64,000 nt of DNA from Polaromonas sp. YR568 (lineage in GTDB: Bacteria > Pseudomonadota > Gammaproteobacteria > Burkholderiales > Burkholderiaceae_C): contig NZ_FPBM01000003.1 of the NCBI RefSeq assembly GCF_900116715.1, positions 434,001 through 498,000 of the forward strand. The letters run 5' to 3'. Numbering within the stretch: the stretch's first letter is position 1; every line of letters begins with the position of its first letter. A program made the position numbers and the translations under genes. Shown one piece after another: positions 50,721 through 59,117 of this stretch. The notes under the pieces were generated by a model. It was not told the origin of the DNA and searched no databases. It saw only the letters and a program-made list of their open reading frames with translations.

Positions 50721-51335
50721 ATGCCCTCCCCTTTCATCATCGTCCAGCAGCCGCAAGGCCCGGCATCGCAACTCGTGCTGCTGATGCACGGCGTCGGCTC
50801 GGTGCCCGAGTCCATGCTGGGCGTTGCGCACTGGTTCGCCAGCCGCGACAGCCACGCCATGGTGGTCAGCATTGCGTCGCCCGATCCGTCCGACATCTCG
50901 ACTGGGCTGCAATGGTTCTCGGTGCGCGGGGTGACTGAAGACAACCGCCAGGCGCGCGTGGATGCGGCGATGCCAAGCTTCGTGGCGACCGTGCAGCACT
51001 GGCAGCGCGTGTCAGGCGCCGACGCAGCGCACACACTCATCGCCGGCTTTTCCCAAGGCGCGATCATGGCGCTCGAATCCACCAAGCTCGCGGCCCCACC
51101 CGCGCTGAGCATCGTTGCCATCGCAGGGCGCTTCGCTACCTTGCCGGGCCATCAGTCCAATGCAGTGATCCACCTGCTGCATGGCAACGCCGACCCGGTG
51201 ATGCCCGCCGCGCTGGCGCAGGCCGCGCAGACTCGGCTTGAGCAGTTGGGCACGCGCGTCACACTGGATGTGGTGCAGGGCGTGGGCCACGAGCCGCATC
51301 CGGCGCTCATGGAGCGCCTTGCCGCGCGGTTTTGA
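50721..51335 (+). CDS. Phospholipase/carboxylesterase family hydrolase (YpfH-like)
   Basis: 204 residues. Oxyanion strand LVLLMHGVGSVPE, nucleophile AGFSQGAIMALE and a late VQGVGHEPHP with the catalytic His define a short-chain serine esterase of the Abhydrolase_2 family, close to YpfH. GAGAAAG-type site upstream. It follows the dioxygenase gene by 44 bp and is convergent with azoR. Confidence 0.88.
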   Translation: MPSPFIIVQQPQGPASQLVLLMHGVGSVPESMLGVAHWFASRDSHAMVVSIASPDPSDISTGLQWFSVRGVTEDNRQARVDAAMPSFVATVQHWQRVSGADAAHTLIAGFSQGAIMALESTKLAAPPALSIVAIAGRFATLPGHQSNAVIHLLHGNADPVMPAALAQAAQTRLEQLGTRVTLDVVQGVGHEPHPALMERLAARF

Positions 51336-51339
51336 TTTT

Positions 51340-51978
51340 TCAGCGCGCCTCTGCCGCCATTTCGAGATCGATCTTCGACACATCCATGGTGGTGAGCACG
51401 GTCTCGCGATCCACGGCCAGTTGCTCATCGCTCAGAAAGGCCGTCCCCTGCACCGGAAAGAACTGCAAGGACTTCAGCCCCACGCAGCCCAGGGCAGCGG
51501 TCAGATAAGGCGTCAGGAAGTCAGGCTGGTTGGCGCGAGCACCGGTGAAGGATCCGCCGGAGGCGATGCCGACATACACCGGCTTGTCTTGCAGCAGGCC
51601 GATCTTCTCGCCTGTGGCCGACATCCCGATCGTGCGGCCTACCCGCAGGATCTGGTCTATCCAGGCCTTGAGCACGGAGGGCACGGTGAAGTTGTTCATC
51701 GGTGTGCCGATGACCAGCACGTCGGCGGCTTCCACTTCACGGATCAAGGCTTCCGACAGGCGCAGGGCCCCTTTCGCTTCTCCGGCAGCCAATGTCGCCG
51801 GCGAAGACAGCGCCCAGGCATAGTCGGCCTCGGGATGGGCGATGGGCTCGCGGCCCAGGTCACGGTGGGTGACCTGGGCATCGGGGTCCACGGCAAGAAG
51901 CCGCTCAACGATGGCAGTCGAGACTTTCCGGCTCTGTGACTCAGCCCGGGGGCTGCAGTCGATACGCAGAATTTTCAT
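51340..51978 (-). CDS. azoR: FMN-dependent NADH-azoreductase, AzoR-like
   Basis: 212 residues of flavodoxin-like fold. The start MKILRIDCSPRAESQSRKVS, TPMNNFTVPSVLKAWIDQILRVGRTI, and VGIASGGSFTGARANQPDF are standard for AzoR. The enzyme reduces quinones and azo bonds with NADH. It is the third gene of a minus-strand group (GNAT, AhpD-like, azoR) divergent from the MocR regulator. Confidence 0.9.
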   Translation of the reverse strand: MKILRIDCSPRAESQSRKVSTAIVERLLAVDPDAQVTHRDLGREPIAHPEADYAWALSSPATLAAGEAKGALRLSEALIREVEAADVLVIGTPMNNFTVPSVLKAWIDQILRVGRTIGMSATGEKIGLLQDKPVYVGIASGGSFTGARANQPDFLTPYLTAALGCVGLKSLQFFPVQGTAFLSDEQLAVDRETVLTTMDVSKIDLEMAAEAR

Positions 51979-51996
51979 GTGAGCTTCTCCAGTCCC

Positions 51997-52431
51997 TTAC
52001 TGACGCATCCCGATGGCCAGGCGGTTAAAGCCGCTCATCAAAGCAATGGCAAAGCACAGGTCGGATATTTCGACATCGCTGAAATGCGCCTTGAGCGGTT
52101 CGTAATCTTCGTCAGGCGCATGCGTCTTGTCGATATGGGTCAGCGATTCCGTCCATGCCAGGGCGGCGCGCTCGCGCTCGCTGAAATGGTCACTGACGCG
52201 CCAGCCGGCCAGGCTGTCGAGCTTGGCCTCGGCCATGCCGCCGGCGCGCAGTGCCTTGGCGTGCATTTCCAGGCAAAAAGCGCAGCCGTTGATCTGCGAC
52301 ATGCGCAGCCAGGCCAGCTCGATCAGCGGCTTGCCGAGGGGGCTGCTCTCCAGCGCTTTTTTGGTGGCGCCAAAGCCTTGGTAGGCAGCGGGAGACAGGG
52401 TGTGATAAGGCAAACGTTTGGGCATACTCAT
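51997..52431 (-). CDS. AhpD-like carboxymuconolactone decarboxylase-family protein
   Basis: 144 residues from the ATG at 52431 with GGAG seven bases upstream. The peroxidase-type Cys motif CAFCLEMHAKALR follows LRMSQING, and RERAALAWTESLTHID is conserved. It is a likely peroxide-detoxifying redox protein. The second member of this family in the window, but more distantly related to the ECF41-linked one at 5268. Part of the GNAT/AhpD/azoR group. Confidence 0.9.
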   Translation of the reverse strand: MSMPKRLPYHTLSPAAYQGFGATKKALESSPLGKPLIELAWLRMSQINGCAFCLEMHAKALRAGGMAEAKLDSLAGWRVSDHFSERERAALAWTESLTHIDKTHAPDEDYEPLKAHFSDVEISDLCFAIALMSGFNRLAIGMRQ

Positions 52432-52478
52432 AAAAATCTCCAATCAAATTCAGCAATAAATAAAAGGTGAGGCGCGGC

Positions 52479-52922
52479 TCAGGCGGTGGCCTGCAGCGCC
52501 TGGCGGAAATGCATTCCCACGGCCAGCAGGCCCTGGCGGAAATAAAAGCGCTGGCCCAGCGCATTCGCCAGCCCCGTGTCGAGAACAAAGTTGGCGCAGC
52601 CTTGCTGCCGCGCCTCTTCACGCACCGCATCAATCAAGGCAGCGCCCAGGCCGCAGCGGCGGGCCTCGGCAGTTGCCACCAGGTCATCGACATACAGGAA
52701 ACGCCCGTAAATCAGGTTCTCCTGGATGCGATAGCCGGCCAGGCCTTTAACCTGGTCGCCCTGCCAGCCGGCCAGCAGCCGGTAGCCCTGGGCAGCCTGG
52801 CGGCGCACCTGTGCGGCAAATGCGGCCGCATCGGCCAGATGGGGGCGCAGCTCATGCATGACGCTGAAACACGCCTGACAGTCCTCATCGCTGTCGATCA
52901 GGCGCAATTGAAATTGGCTCAT
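52479..52922 (-). CDS. GNAT family acetyltransferase
   Basis: 147 residues. The acetyl-CoA pyrophosphate loop is in LVATAEARRCGLGAALIDAV (R/Q-x-x-G-x-G/A pattern), preceded by FLYVDDLV and followed by LDTGLANALGQRFYFRQGL. Substrate unknown. First gene of the minus-strand group divergent from the MocR regulator. Its leader contains a perfect tandem duplication that repeats the AGGAA ribosome-binding sequence. Confidence 0.88.
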   Translation of the reverse strand: MSQFQLRLIDSDEDCQACFSVMHELRPHLADAAAFAAQVRRQAAQGYRLLAGWQGDQVKGLAGYRIQENLIYGRFLYVDDLVATAEARRCGLGAALIDAVREEARQQGCANFVLDTGLANALGQRFYFRQGLLAVGMHFRQALQATA

Positions 52923-52926
52923 GTGA

Positions 52927-52952
52927 TTCCTGTCTAACTTTCCTGTCTAACT
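52927..52952. repeat. 13-bp tandem duplication in the GNAT gene leader
   Basis: TTCCTGTCTAACT occurs twice back to back (52927-52939 and 52940-52952), 4 bases from the GNAT start codon. On the coding (minus) strand each unit ends in AGGAA, so the Shine-Dalgarno is duplicated. Confidence 0.85.
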
Positions 52953-52989
52953 TTCTTCTCGAACAGGCTCCACTGTAGGAAAATAATGT

Positions 52990-53002
52990 CCTATGGCATA
53001 GG
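52990..53002. promoter_or_regulatory. Candidate MocR-region palindrome
   Basis: CCTATG-G-CATAGG is a perfect 13-base palindrome in the 132-bp region between the GNAT and MocR genes. A further ATGTCC (52986-52991) is inverted as GGACAT (53036-53041). Either could serve the MocR protein; the assignment rests on position. Confidence 0.4.
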
Positions 53003-53054
53003 TCCAAGAAATGATTAAATTCATGGGACATCCAGGACACAGGAGGCCTCACCG

Positions 53055-54479
53055 ATGGACTTGCAACAGCTGAAACCAAGCCGGGAGCAGGACGCAGCGA
53101 TCTACCTGCAGCTGTACCGCCGTTTCCGCGAGTCGATTGCCAGCGGCAAGCTGCGCCCCGGCGATCGTGTGCCCTCGGTGCGCAGCCTCGCCAGCGAGCT
53201 GAACCTGGCGCGAGGAACGGTTGAAAAGGCTTACCAGATCCTGGTGAGCGAGGGCTATTTCGTGGCGAACGGCGCCGCGGGAACCGTCGTATCCCCCCGG
53301 CTGGGAAACCTGGCTGAAGCCGGCCGCGCCAAGGTAGCCGCGCCACCTGCCGGCGCAGCAACCCGCGAGCTGGACGAGGCGGGCAAGGTCTTGCCGTTTC
53401 AAATGGGCTTTCCTGCGCTGGATGCGTTTCCGCGCAAGGTCTGGGCACGCCTGGCCGGCCGCAGCCTGCGCACGCTGGAGATCGCGACGATGAGCTATCC
53501 GGACCCATCGGGATACGGGCCCCTGCGCCGCGCCATTGCGACCTACCTGGGCATCTCCCGCGGTATCACCTGCTCGCACGAGCAGGTGTTTGTCACCGCA
53601 GGCTATCGGGGCGCGCTGGAGCTCGTGCGCCACACGCTGCTGCAAGCCGGCGACCTGGGCTGGTACGAAGACCCGGGCTACATCCTGGCCCGGCAGTTCC
53701 TCGAACATTCAGGCCTGCGCCTGGAGCCCGTGCCCGTCGACGACGAAGGCCTGAACGTAGGCATAGGCCAGCAACGCGCCGCCAATGCCCGCTTCGTGGT
53801 GGTGACGCCCACGCACCAAAGCCCCATGGGCTCGGCGCTGTCGCTGCCGCGGCGGCTGGAGCTGCTGGACTGGGCGCGGCGCAGCCAGGCGTGGATCATC
53901 GAAGACGACTACGACAGTGAGTTCCGCTACCACGGCCGGCCCCTGCCCGCGCTGAAAAGCCTGGACCGTGATGGGCGGGTGATGTACACCGGCACCTTCA
54001 GCAAGGTGCTCTTCCCCGGTTTGCGGCTGGCCTACCTGGTCGTGCCCGCATCGCAGGTCGGCAAGTTCAGGGACACGGTGAATTACCTTCCCGGCCCCGG
54101 CTCCATCCTGCCCCAGGCCATGGTCGCCGCCTTTATGGAACAGGGCCACTTTGCGCGGCACCTGAGCAAGATGCGAGCAGTCTACGCAGAGCGGCGCGCC
54201 TGGCTGGTCGATGCGCTGGCGACGACGCTCGGCGAGCAACTGAGCGTTCAGCCGCAAGCCGGCGGCATCCAGGTGCTGACCTACCTGAACACCCGCCAGA
54301 GCGACAAAGCCCTGACCACCGCCGCGGAAGCCAAAGGCCTCGCGGTGCAGGCGTTGAGCGACTGGCGGATGCGCAAGTCATCGCAGGGCGGCTTGCTCAT
54401 GGGCTTCGCCAACTTTGCGACGCCCGAAGAAGCCGCGGCGGCAGTCAGGCGGTTGAAGGTGGTGATGGCGAACCCTTAA
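53055..54479 (+). CDS. MocR-type regulator (GntR HTH fused to PLP aminotransferase domain)
   Basis: 474 residues. An N-terminal GntR winged helix (IYLQLYRRFRESIASGKLRPGDRVPSVRSLASELNLARGTVEKAYQ) is joined to a fold-type I aminotransferase domain (from about residue 110). The PLP-binding Lys is in YTGTFSKVLFPGLRLAYL; IIEDDYDSEFRYHGRPLPALKSLD is also conserved. PdxR and other MocR proteins sense PLP or amines. It is divergent from the GNAT/AhpD/azoR genes, its likely targets. Confidence 0.93.
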   Translation: MDLQQLKPSREQDAAIYLQLYRRFRESIASGKLRPGDRVPSVRSLASELNLARGTVEKAYQILVSEGYFVANGAAGTVVSPRLGNLAEAGRAKVAAPPAGAATRELDEAGKVLPFQMGFPALDAFPRKVWARLAGRSLRTLEIATMSYPDPSGYGPLRRAIATYLGISRGITCSHEQVFVTAGYRGALELVRHTLLQAGDLGWYEDPGYILARQFLEHSGLRLEPVPVDDEGLNVGIGQQRAANARFVVVTPTHQSPMGSALSLPRRLELLDWARRSQAWIIEDDYDSEFRYHGRPLPALKSLDRDGRVMYTGTFSKVLFPGLRLAYLVVPASQVGKFRDTVNYLPGPGSILPQAMVAAFMEQGHFARHLSKMRAVYAERRAWLVDALATTLGEQLSVQPQAGGIQVLTYLNTRQSDKALTTAAEAKGLAVQALSDWRMRKSSQGGLLMGFANFATPEEAAAAVRRLKVVMANP

Positions 54480-54485
54480 GGCCAG

Positions 54486-55535
54486 TTACCAGCTGGCGAC
54501 GTCGGCGATCGCTTGCGCAAAAGCCTGCGGCGCCTCCTGGGGCAGGTTGTGGCCGATGCCGCCGGTGAGGGTGCGGTGCTCATACTTGCCGGTGAACTTT
54601 TTGGCGTAAGCCGCAGGCGGCAGATGCGGCGCGCCGTTCGCGTCGCCCTCCAGCGTGATGGTCGGCACCGAAATATTCGGCGCCACGCTCAGCTTGCGCT
54701 CGAGCTCGTCGTACCTGGCTTCGCCCGGCGCGAGCGCGAGCCGCCAGCGGTAGTTGTGAATGGTGATGGCCGCATGGTCGGGGTTGTCCAGCGCGGCAGC
54801 GGAGCGTTTGAAAGTGGCGTCGTCAAAGTTCCACTTCGGCGAAGCCGTCTGCCAGATGAGCCGCGCAAAGTCGTCGCGGTATTTCTCGTAGCCAAGGCGT
54901 CCGCGCTCCGTCGTCAGGTAGAACTGATACCACCACTGAACTTCCGCCGCCGGTGGCAGGGGATCCAGCGCGGTCTTCAGGTTGGACAGCAGGTAGCCGC
55001 TCACCGACACCAGCGCCTGGCAGCGCTCGGGCCACAGCATCGCCAGAATGCATGCCGTGCGCGCGCCCCAATCGCAGCCGCCGATCACGGCCTTGTCGAT
55101 TTTGAGTGCGTCCATCAGGGCAATGATGTCCAGCGCCACCGCCGATTGCTGCGCATTGCGCACCGTGTCGGCGAAGAGAAAGCGCGTCGTGCCGTAACCG
55201 CGTAGATAGGGCACGATGACCCGGTAGCCGGCCGACGCCAGCAAGGGCGCCACATCCACATAGGTGTGAATGTCATACGGCCAGCCGTGGATCAGCAAGA
55301 CAACCGGGCCGTCCGCAGGGCCTGCTTCGGCGTATCCCACACTGAGCACGCCCGCGTTGACTTGCTTCAAAGGGCCGAAGGATGTGTGCGTTCCAGGCTG
55401 GGTGGCAGGGATGCTCTTCACTGACCCTGCAGCTTGCGCCTGCGCAGAGAGCAAAAAGCCCGACTGCGCCGCGATGGCGCCAAGCACGGTGGAGCTGACG
55501 AAATGGCGGCGGCCAAGGCTGATGTGATGTGTCAT
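54486..55535 (-). CDS. Exported epoxide-hydrolase-like alpha/beta hydrolase (Tat-type signal)
   Basis: 349 residues from the ATG at 55535. A twin-arginine signal (LGRRHFVSSTVLGAI, ending AQAQA) suggests folding before export. The HGWP motif, the Asp nucleophile in GGCDWGARTA, a cap with possible epoxide-polarising Tyr in WWYQFYLTTERG, and the terminal IGHNLPQEAP with the catalytic His fit the epoxide hydrolase/haloalkane dehalogenase group rather than serine esterases. Substrate unknown. Convergent with the MocR gene. Confidence 0.85.
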   Translation of the reverse strand: MTHHISLGRRHFVSSTVLGAIAAQSGFLLSAQAQAAGSVKSIPATQPGTHTSFGPLKQVNAGVLSVGYAEAGPADGPVVLLIHGWPYDIHTYVDVAPLLASAGYRVIVPYLRGYGTTRFLFADTVRNAQQSAVALDIIALMDALKIDKAVIGGCDWGARTACILAMLWPERCQALVSVSGYLLSNLKTALDPLPPAAEVQWWYQFYLTTERGRLGYEKYRDDFARLIWQTASPKWNFDDATFKRSAAALDNPDHAAITIHNYRWRLALAPGEARYDELERKLSVAPNISVPTITLEGDANGAPHLPPAAYAKKFTGKYEHRTLTGGIGHNLPQEAPQAFAQAIADVASW

Positions 55536-55743
55536 GACGGTTCTTTCGTTGAAATGGTTGAGCCGGAGAGTCGGAGAGCCTGATGTATGGCTCTCCGGCA
55601 CCACGGCCAGTAGACGAAAGAAACGTATCAGCGCTGTGTCGCGGCGGGTGCTGTTTGGTGTGTACGTGTCACTGCCGCCGCTGCGGATACGTAGCGACAC
55701 AAAACACCCACGCCCGCCCCGCGCAAGGCAGCGTTAACAGGCC
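55536..55743. other. 208-bp intergenic region with hairpins before the epoxide-hydrolase-like gene
   Basis: GCCGGAGAG and CTCTCCGGC form a 9-bp stem near 55563-55600 in the leader of the minus-strand hydrolase. TACGTGTC (55663-55670) pairs with GATACGTA (55686-55693), and TGTGTCGC (55635-55642) is inverted at 55694-55701. No U-tract follows either. They may end the upstream reductase transcript by Rho or regulate the leader; no gene is supported here. Confidence 0.4.
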
Positions 55744-56784
55744 CTAGGCCTCCACGCGCACCACCACCTTGCCGCTGTGGCGGCCCTGCAGCAGGTCCGA
55801 CAGCGCGGCGGGCGCATTCTGAAGGCCGTCCACCAGGTGCTCCCGCGCCTTGACCTGCCCGCTGTTGACCCATTCATCCATTTCACGGCGGAACGCGTCA
55901 AAGCGCTCGCCATAGTGGTCAAGAATGATGAAGCCCTGCACCCGCACCCGCTTCTGCAGGATTGCGGCCAGGAACTGCGGCAGCTGGTTGGCGCCGGGTG
56001 AGCCTGCCGTGTCGTTGTAGTGCGCGACAAAGCCGCACACCGGCATGCGGGCGCCGATATTGAACAGCGGCAGGACGGCCGACAAAACATCACCGCCGAC
56101 GTTTTCAAAGTACACGTCGATGCCCGCCGGGCACGCGGCCGCAAGCTGCGCCGCGAACGAGGGCTCGTGTCTGTCGACGCAGGCGTCAAAGCCCAGTTCG
56201 TCGACAGCTTGCCTGCACTTGGCAGCGCCGCCGGCGATGCCCACCACGCGGGCGCCTTTGAGTTTTGCGATCTGGCCGACCATGGCGCCCACAGCGCCAG
56301 TGGCCGCGGCGACCACCACCGTTTCACCCGCCTTGGGCTGGCCGATGTCCAGCAGGCCGACATGCGCTGTGAAGCCCGGCATGCCGAGCGCGCCCAGTGC
56401 CAGTGAGGGCTGGGGCATGTCGCCAAGGGCCTGCAGGTCGCTCCCATCGCTCACCGCGTAGTCCTGCCAGCCCGTGTTGGCAAGCACCAGGTCACCCGCG
56501 CGCCAGGCAGGGTACCTTGAGTCGACGACACGGCTGACGGCGCCGCCCGGCATGGCGCCGCCCAGCGGAACGGGTGGTGCGTAACCGGGCCCGATTTCAT
56601 CCATCAGGTTGCGCATATACGGGTCCAGCGACAGATAAAGCGTTTGCAGCAGCACCTGGCCTTCACCCGCGCGAGGTGCGGGCTCCGTCACAAGCTTGAA
56701 GTCCGACGCAACAGGCAGGCCGCGCGGGTGCGCCGCCAAGGTGATGCGCCGGTTAAGGGTTGGGTCTTGTTCTGAATTTTTCAT
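55744..56784 (-). CDS. NADP-dependent MDR-type oxidoreductase (zinc-free)
   Basis: 346 residues from the ATG at 56784 with AAGGAC upstream. The leukotriene B4 12-hydroxydehydrogenase/2-alkenal reductase subgroup is recognised by LYLSLDPYMRNLM, the nucleotide loop AAATGAVGAMVGQIAK and DVYFENVGGDVLSAVLP. It probably reduces activated C=C bonds of enals or enones. It sits 19 bp downstream of the MFS gene on the same strand, forming a two-gene unit. Confidence 0.92.
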   Translation of the reverse strand: MKNSEQDPTLNRRITLAAHPRGLPVASDFKLVTEPAPRAGEGQVLLQTLYLSLDPYMRNLMDEIGPGYAPPVPLGGAMPGGAVSRVVDSRYPAWRAGDLVLANTGWQDYAVSDGSDLQALGDMPQPSLALGALGMPGFTAHVGLLDIGQPKAGETVVVAAATGAVGAMVGQIAKLKGARVVGIAGGAAKCRQAVDELGFDACVDRHEPSFAAQLAAACPAGIDVYFENVGGDVLSAVLPLFNIGARMPVCGFVAHYNDTAGSPGANQLPQFLAAILQKRVRVQGFIILDHYGERFDAFRREMDEWVNSGQVKAREHLVDGLQNAPAALSDLLQGRHSGKVVVRVEA

Positions 56785-56803
56785 GGTTGTCCTTATGTCT
56801 CGC

Positions 56804-58027
56804 TCAAGCAGGCCTGGGCCCACGCCGCCAGGCCAGCAAACCGCCCAGCGCGACAGCCACCAGGGCAAATGCAGGAGCGCCCAAGGCGCCAGTCCGGTCC
56901 ACCATGAGGCCGCCTGCGATGGCGCCCGTGGCAATGGCGATCTGGAACGCGGCCACCAGCAAGCCGCCCGCGGCCTCTGCCTGGTCGGGTGCGGCACGGA
57001 CTATCCAGGTCTGGAAGCCGACCGGAAACGCGCCGAACGCAAATCCCCACAGCGTCACGGCCACAGCGGCGACCACAAAAGAGCCGCCGCCCACAAGCAG
57101 CGCAGCCGCCAGCACGGCAATCATTACGCTGCCGGCGACGATCGCATGCCGTTCACTGCGCCCGGCCAGCCAGCCCCCCGCGAAGTTGCCGAAGAAACCG
57201 CCGATGCCGTAACCCAGCAGCACAGCAGAAATCGATGCCACAGACAGTTTCGTCACATCTTCAAGCACGGGCCTGATATAGGTGAAGCCCGCGAAGTGGC
57301 CGGAGATCACCAGCAGCACCGCCAGCAGCGCAATGCGCACCGGCCCCCGTGTGAGCAGATCTCGCAGTCCCTTCAGGCTGGCCTGGTCGCGTGGCGGCAA
57401 GGCCGGCAACGCGACCAGCTGCACGACGAAAGCGACCAGGCCGACGACGCCAGCCGCCACAAAAGCGCTGCGCCATCCCCACAGGTCACCCATCCACGCG
57501 CCTATGGGCGCCGCACAGACAGTGGCAACGGACACGCCGGTCAACACCAGCGACATCGCGCGCGGAAAAAGCCGTTCGGGCACCAGGCGCATGGCCAGTG
57601 CCGCCGCCATCGACCAGAAGCCACCCAGCGCGATGCCGAGCACCACGCGCGCGACCAGCAATACCGAGAGCGATGCGGCTGTCGCAGCCAGCAGATTGGA
57701 GACAAACAACAAGGCGGTGAGCGCCAGCAGCACCCGCTTGCGGTCAAAGCGCGCCGTCAGCAGCGGGATGGTGGGCGCGGCCACCGCACCGACCAGCGCC
57801 GTGGCCGTGACGGCCTGGCCCGCAGCGCCCGCCGTGACATGAAGATCGGCCGCCATGGCGGTCAGCAGGCTGGCCGGCAAAAATTCGGCTGTGACCAGGC
57901 CAAACACACCGAGTGAAAGAGACGCGACCGCCGGCCAGAGCGCAGCGGTCTCGCCGGACGGACCGTTGGCGGGCGTTACGCCGGCGGCCAGCGGATCGAG
58001 GCAGGCAGAAGAGGAAGTAGATGACAT
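56804..58027 (-). CDS. MFS transporter, AraJ/NepI-like drug or sugar efflux type
   Basis: 407 residues, about twelve helices. DHA1-type features: FLPASLLTAMAADLHVTAGAAGQAVTATALVGAVAAP, FDRKRVLLAL between helices 2 and 3, and GIALGGFWSMAAALAMRLVP around helix 5. It likely exports a toxic compound or metabolite. It is transcribed with the downstream MDR oxidoreductase and divergent from an AraC regulator (78 bp). Confidence 0.9.
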   Translation of the reverse strand: MSSTSSSACLDPLAAGVTPANGPSGETAALWPAVASLSLGVFGLVTAEFLPASLLTAMAADLHVTAGAAGQAVTATALVGAVAAPTIPLLTARFDRKRVLLALTALLFVSNLLAATAASLSVLLVARVVLGIALGGFWSMAAALAMRLVPERLFPRAMSLVLTGVSVATVCAAPIGAWMGDLWGWRSAFVAAGVVGLVAFVVQLVALPALPPRDQASLKGLRDLLTRGPVRIALLAVLLVISGHFAGFTYIRPVLEDVTKLSVASISAVLLGYGIGGFFGNFAGGWLAGRSERHAIVAGSVMIAVLAAALLVGGGSFVVAAVAVTLWGFAFGAFPVGFQTWIVRAAPDQAEAAGGLLVAAFQIAIATGAIAGGLMVDRTGALGAPAFALVAVALGGLLAWRRGPRPA

Positions 58028-58105
58028 GGAATGTGAAGCCTTGTTGAGGACAGGGTTGCCAGCTTAGGCCTAGCATCGACAGCTTTCCATGGCGAAAGAG
58101 CCGAA

Positions 58106-59107
58106 ATGCTTGACGATTCCTCCAGAACTTTCATGCCCGTCGTTCAGCCCCCTCAGGCAGCAGGAGGCCTTCCCGCCGCAGGGCCCGACCCGCTGACCAA
58201 AATCCTGCTGGGCCTGCGCCTGGACGGCATCGAGTACGGCCGCTGCCTGCTGCATGCGCCCTGGGCGATTTCCTTTGCGGCGCAACCCACCGCACGTTTT
58301 CATTTTTTTGCCAGCGGCGATGGCTGGATGCGCACACCGCAGTCCGGGTGGATGGAACTGAAAGCCGGTGACGCCGTGCTGCTGCCGCGCGGCACGGCCC
58401 ACACCCTGGCCAGCTCACCTGAAGTGCCGCCGGTAGAGCTCGCGACCTTTGACCGCGAGCGCGTCGCCGACGACATCTACCTGTTGAGGGACGGTACTCA
58501 GGCAGGGCAAGCACCCTCCCACGTCATGTTCTGCGGCAGCATGAAGTTCAATCTCGATCCCCTGCACCCCTTGCTGACCATGATGCCGGAGGTGATACGC
58601 GCCGGCGACCTGGCCCAGCGCGACCCGGGCGTGCCCCTGCTGCTGGATGCGATGGAGCGTGAAGCCTCGCTCAACCGCATAGGCGCCTGCGGCATCCTGG
58701 CCCGCATGGCCGATGTGCTCGCCGCGAGCATCATCCGCGCCTGGGTGGAATGCGCCTGCAGCGATTCGACAGGCTGGATCACCGCGCTGCGCTCGCCCGG
58801 CGTCGGCAAGGTGCTGGCCGCCATTCACGCATCGCCCGAGCAGGACTGGAGCGTGCCGGAGTTGGCCAACATCATGGGTGCATCGCGATCAAGTTTTGCC
58901 CAGGCATTCAAGGAATCGGTAGGCGAAAGCCCGGCCAAGTACGTGGCCCGCATTCGCATGTTCCAGGCCCGCAGCTGGATTGCGCAAGACGGCATGCGCG
59001 TGACTACCGCCGCCGACCGGCTGGGCTTTGACTCAGAGGCTTCGTTCAGCCGGGCGTTCAAACGTGTCATCGGCCACCCGCCCAGCAAGGCACGCAGTGC
59101 CATGTGA
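58106..59107 (+). CDS. AraC family regulator with cupin_6 sensor domain
   Basis: 333 residues from the ATG at 58106; an ATG nine codons later (58133) is also possible. The N-terminal cupin (FHFFASGDGWMRTP, LKAGDAVLLPRGTAHTLAS) is typical of the AraC_binding/cupin_6 type. The C-terminal double HTH covers about residues 235-330 (WSVPELANIMGASRSSFAQAFKESVGESPAKYV, and LGFDSEASFSRAFKRVIGHPPS). It is divergent from the MFS/oxidoreductase pair, its likely target. Confidence 0.93.
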   Translation: MLDDSSRTFMPVVQPPQAAGGLPAAGPDPLTKILLGLRLDGIEYGRCLLHAPWAISFAAQPTARFHFFASGDGWMRTPQSGWMELKAGDAVLLPRGTAHTLASSPEVPPVELATFDRERVADDIYLLRDGTQAGQAPSHVMFCGSMKFNLDPLHPLLTMMPEVIRAGDLAQRDPGVPLLLDAMEREASLNRIGACGILARMADVLAASIIRAWVECACSDSTGWITALRSPGVGKVLAAIHASPEQDWSVPELANIMGASRSSFAQAFKESVGESPAKYVARIRMFQARSWIAQDGMRVTTAADRLGFDSEASFSRAFKRVIGHPPSKARSAM

Positions 59108-59117
59108 GCAAGGCTTG

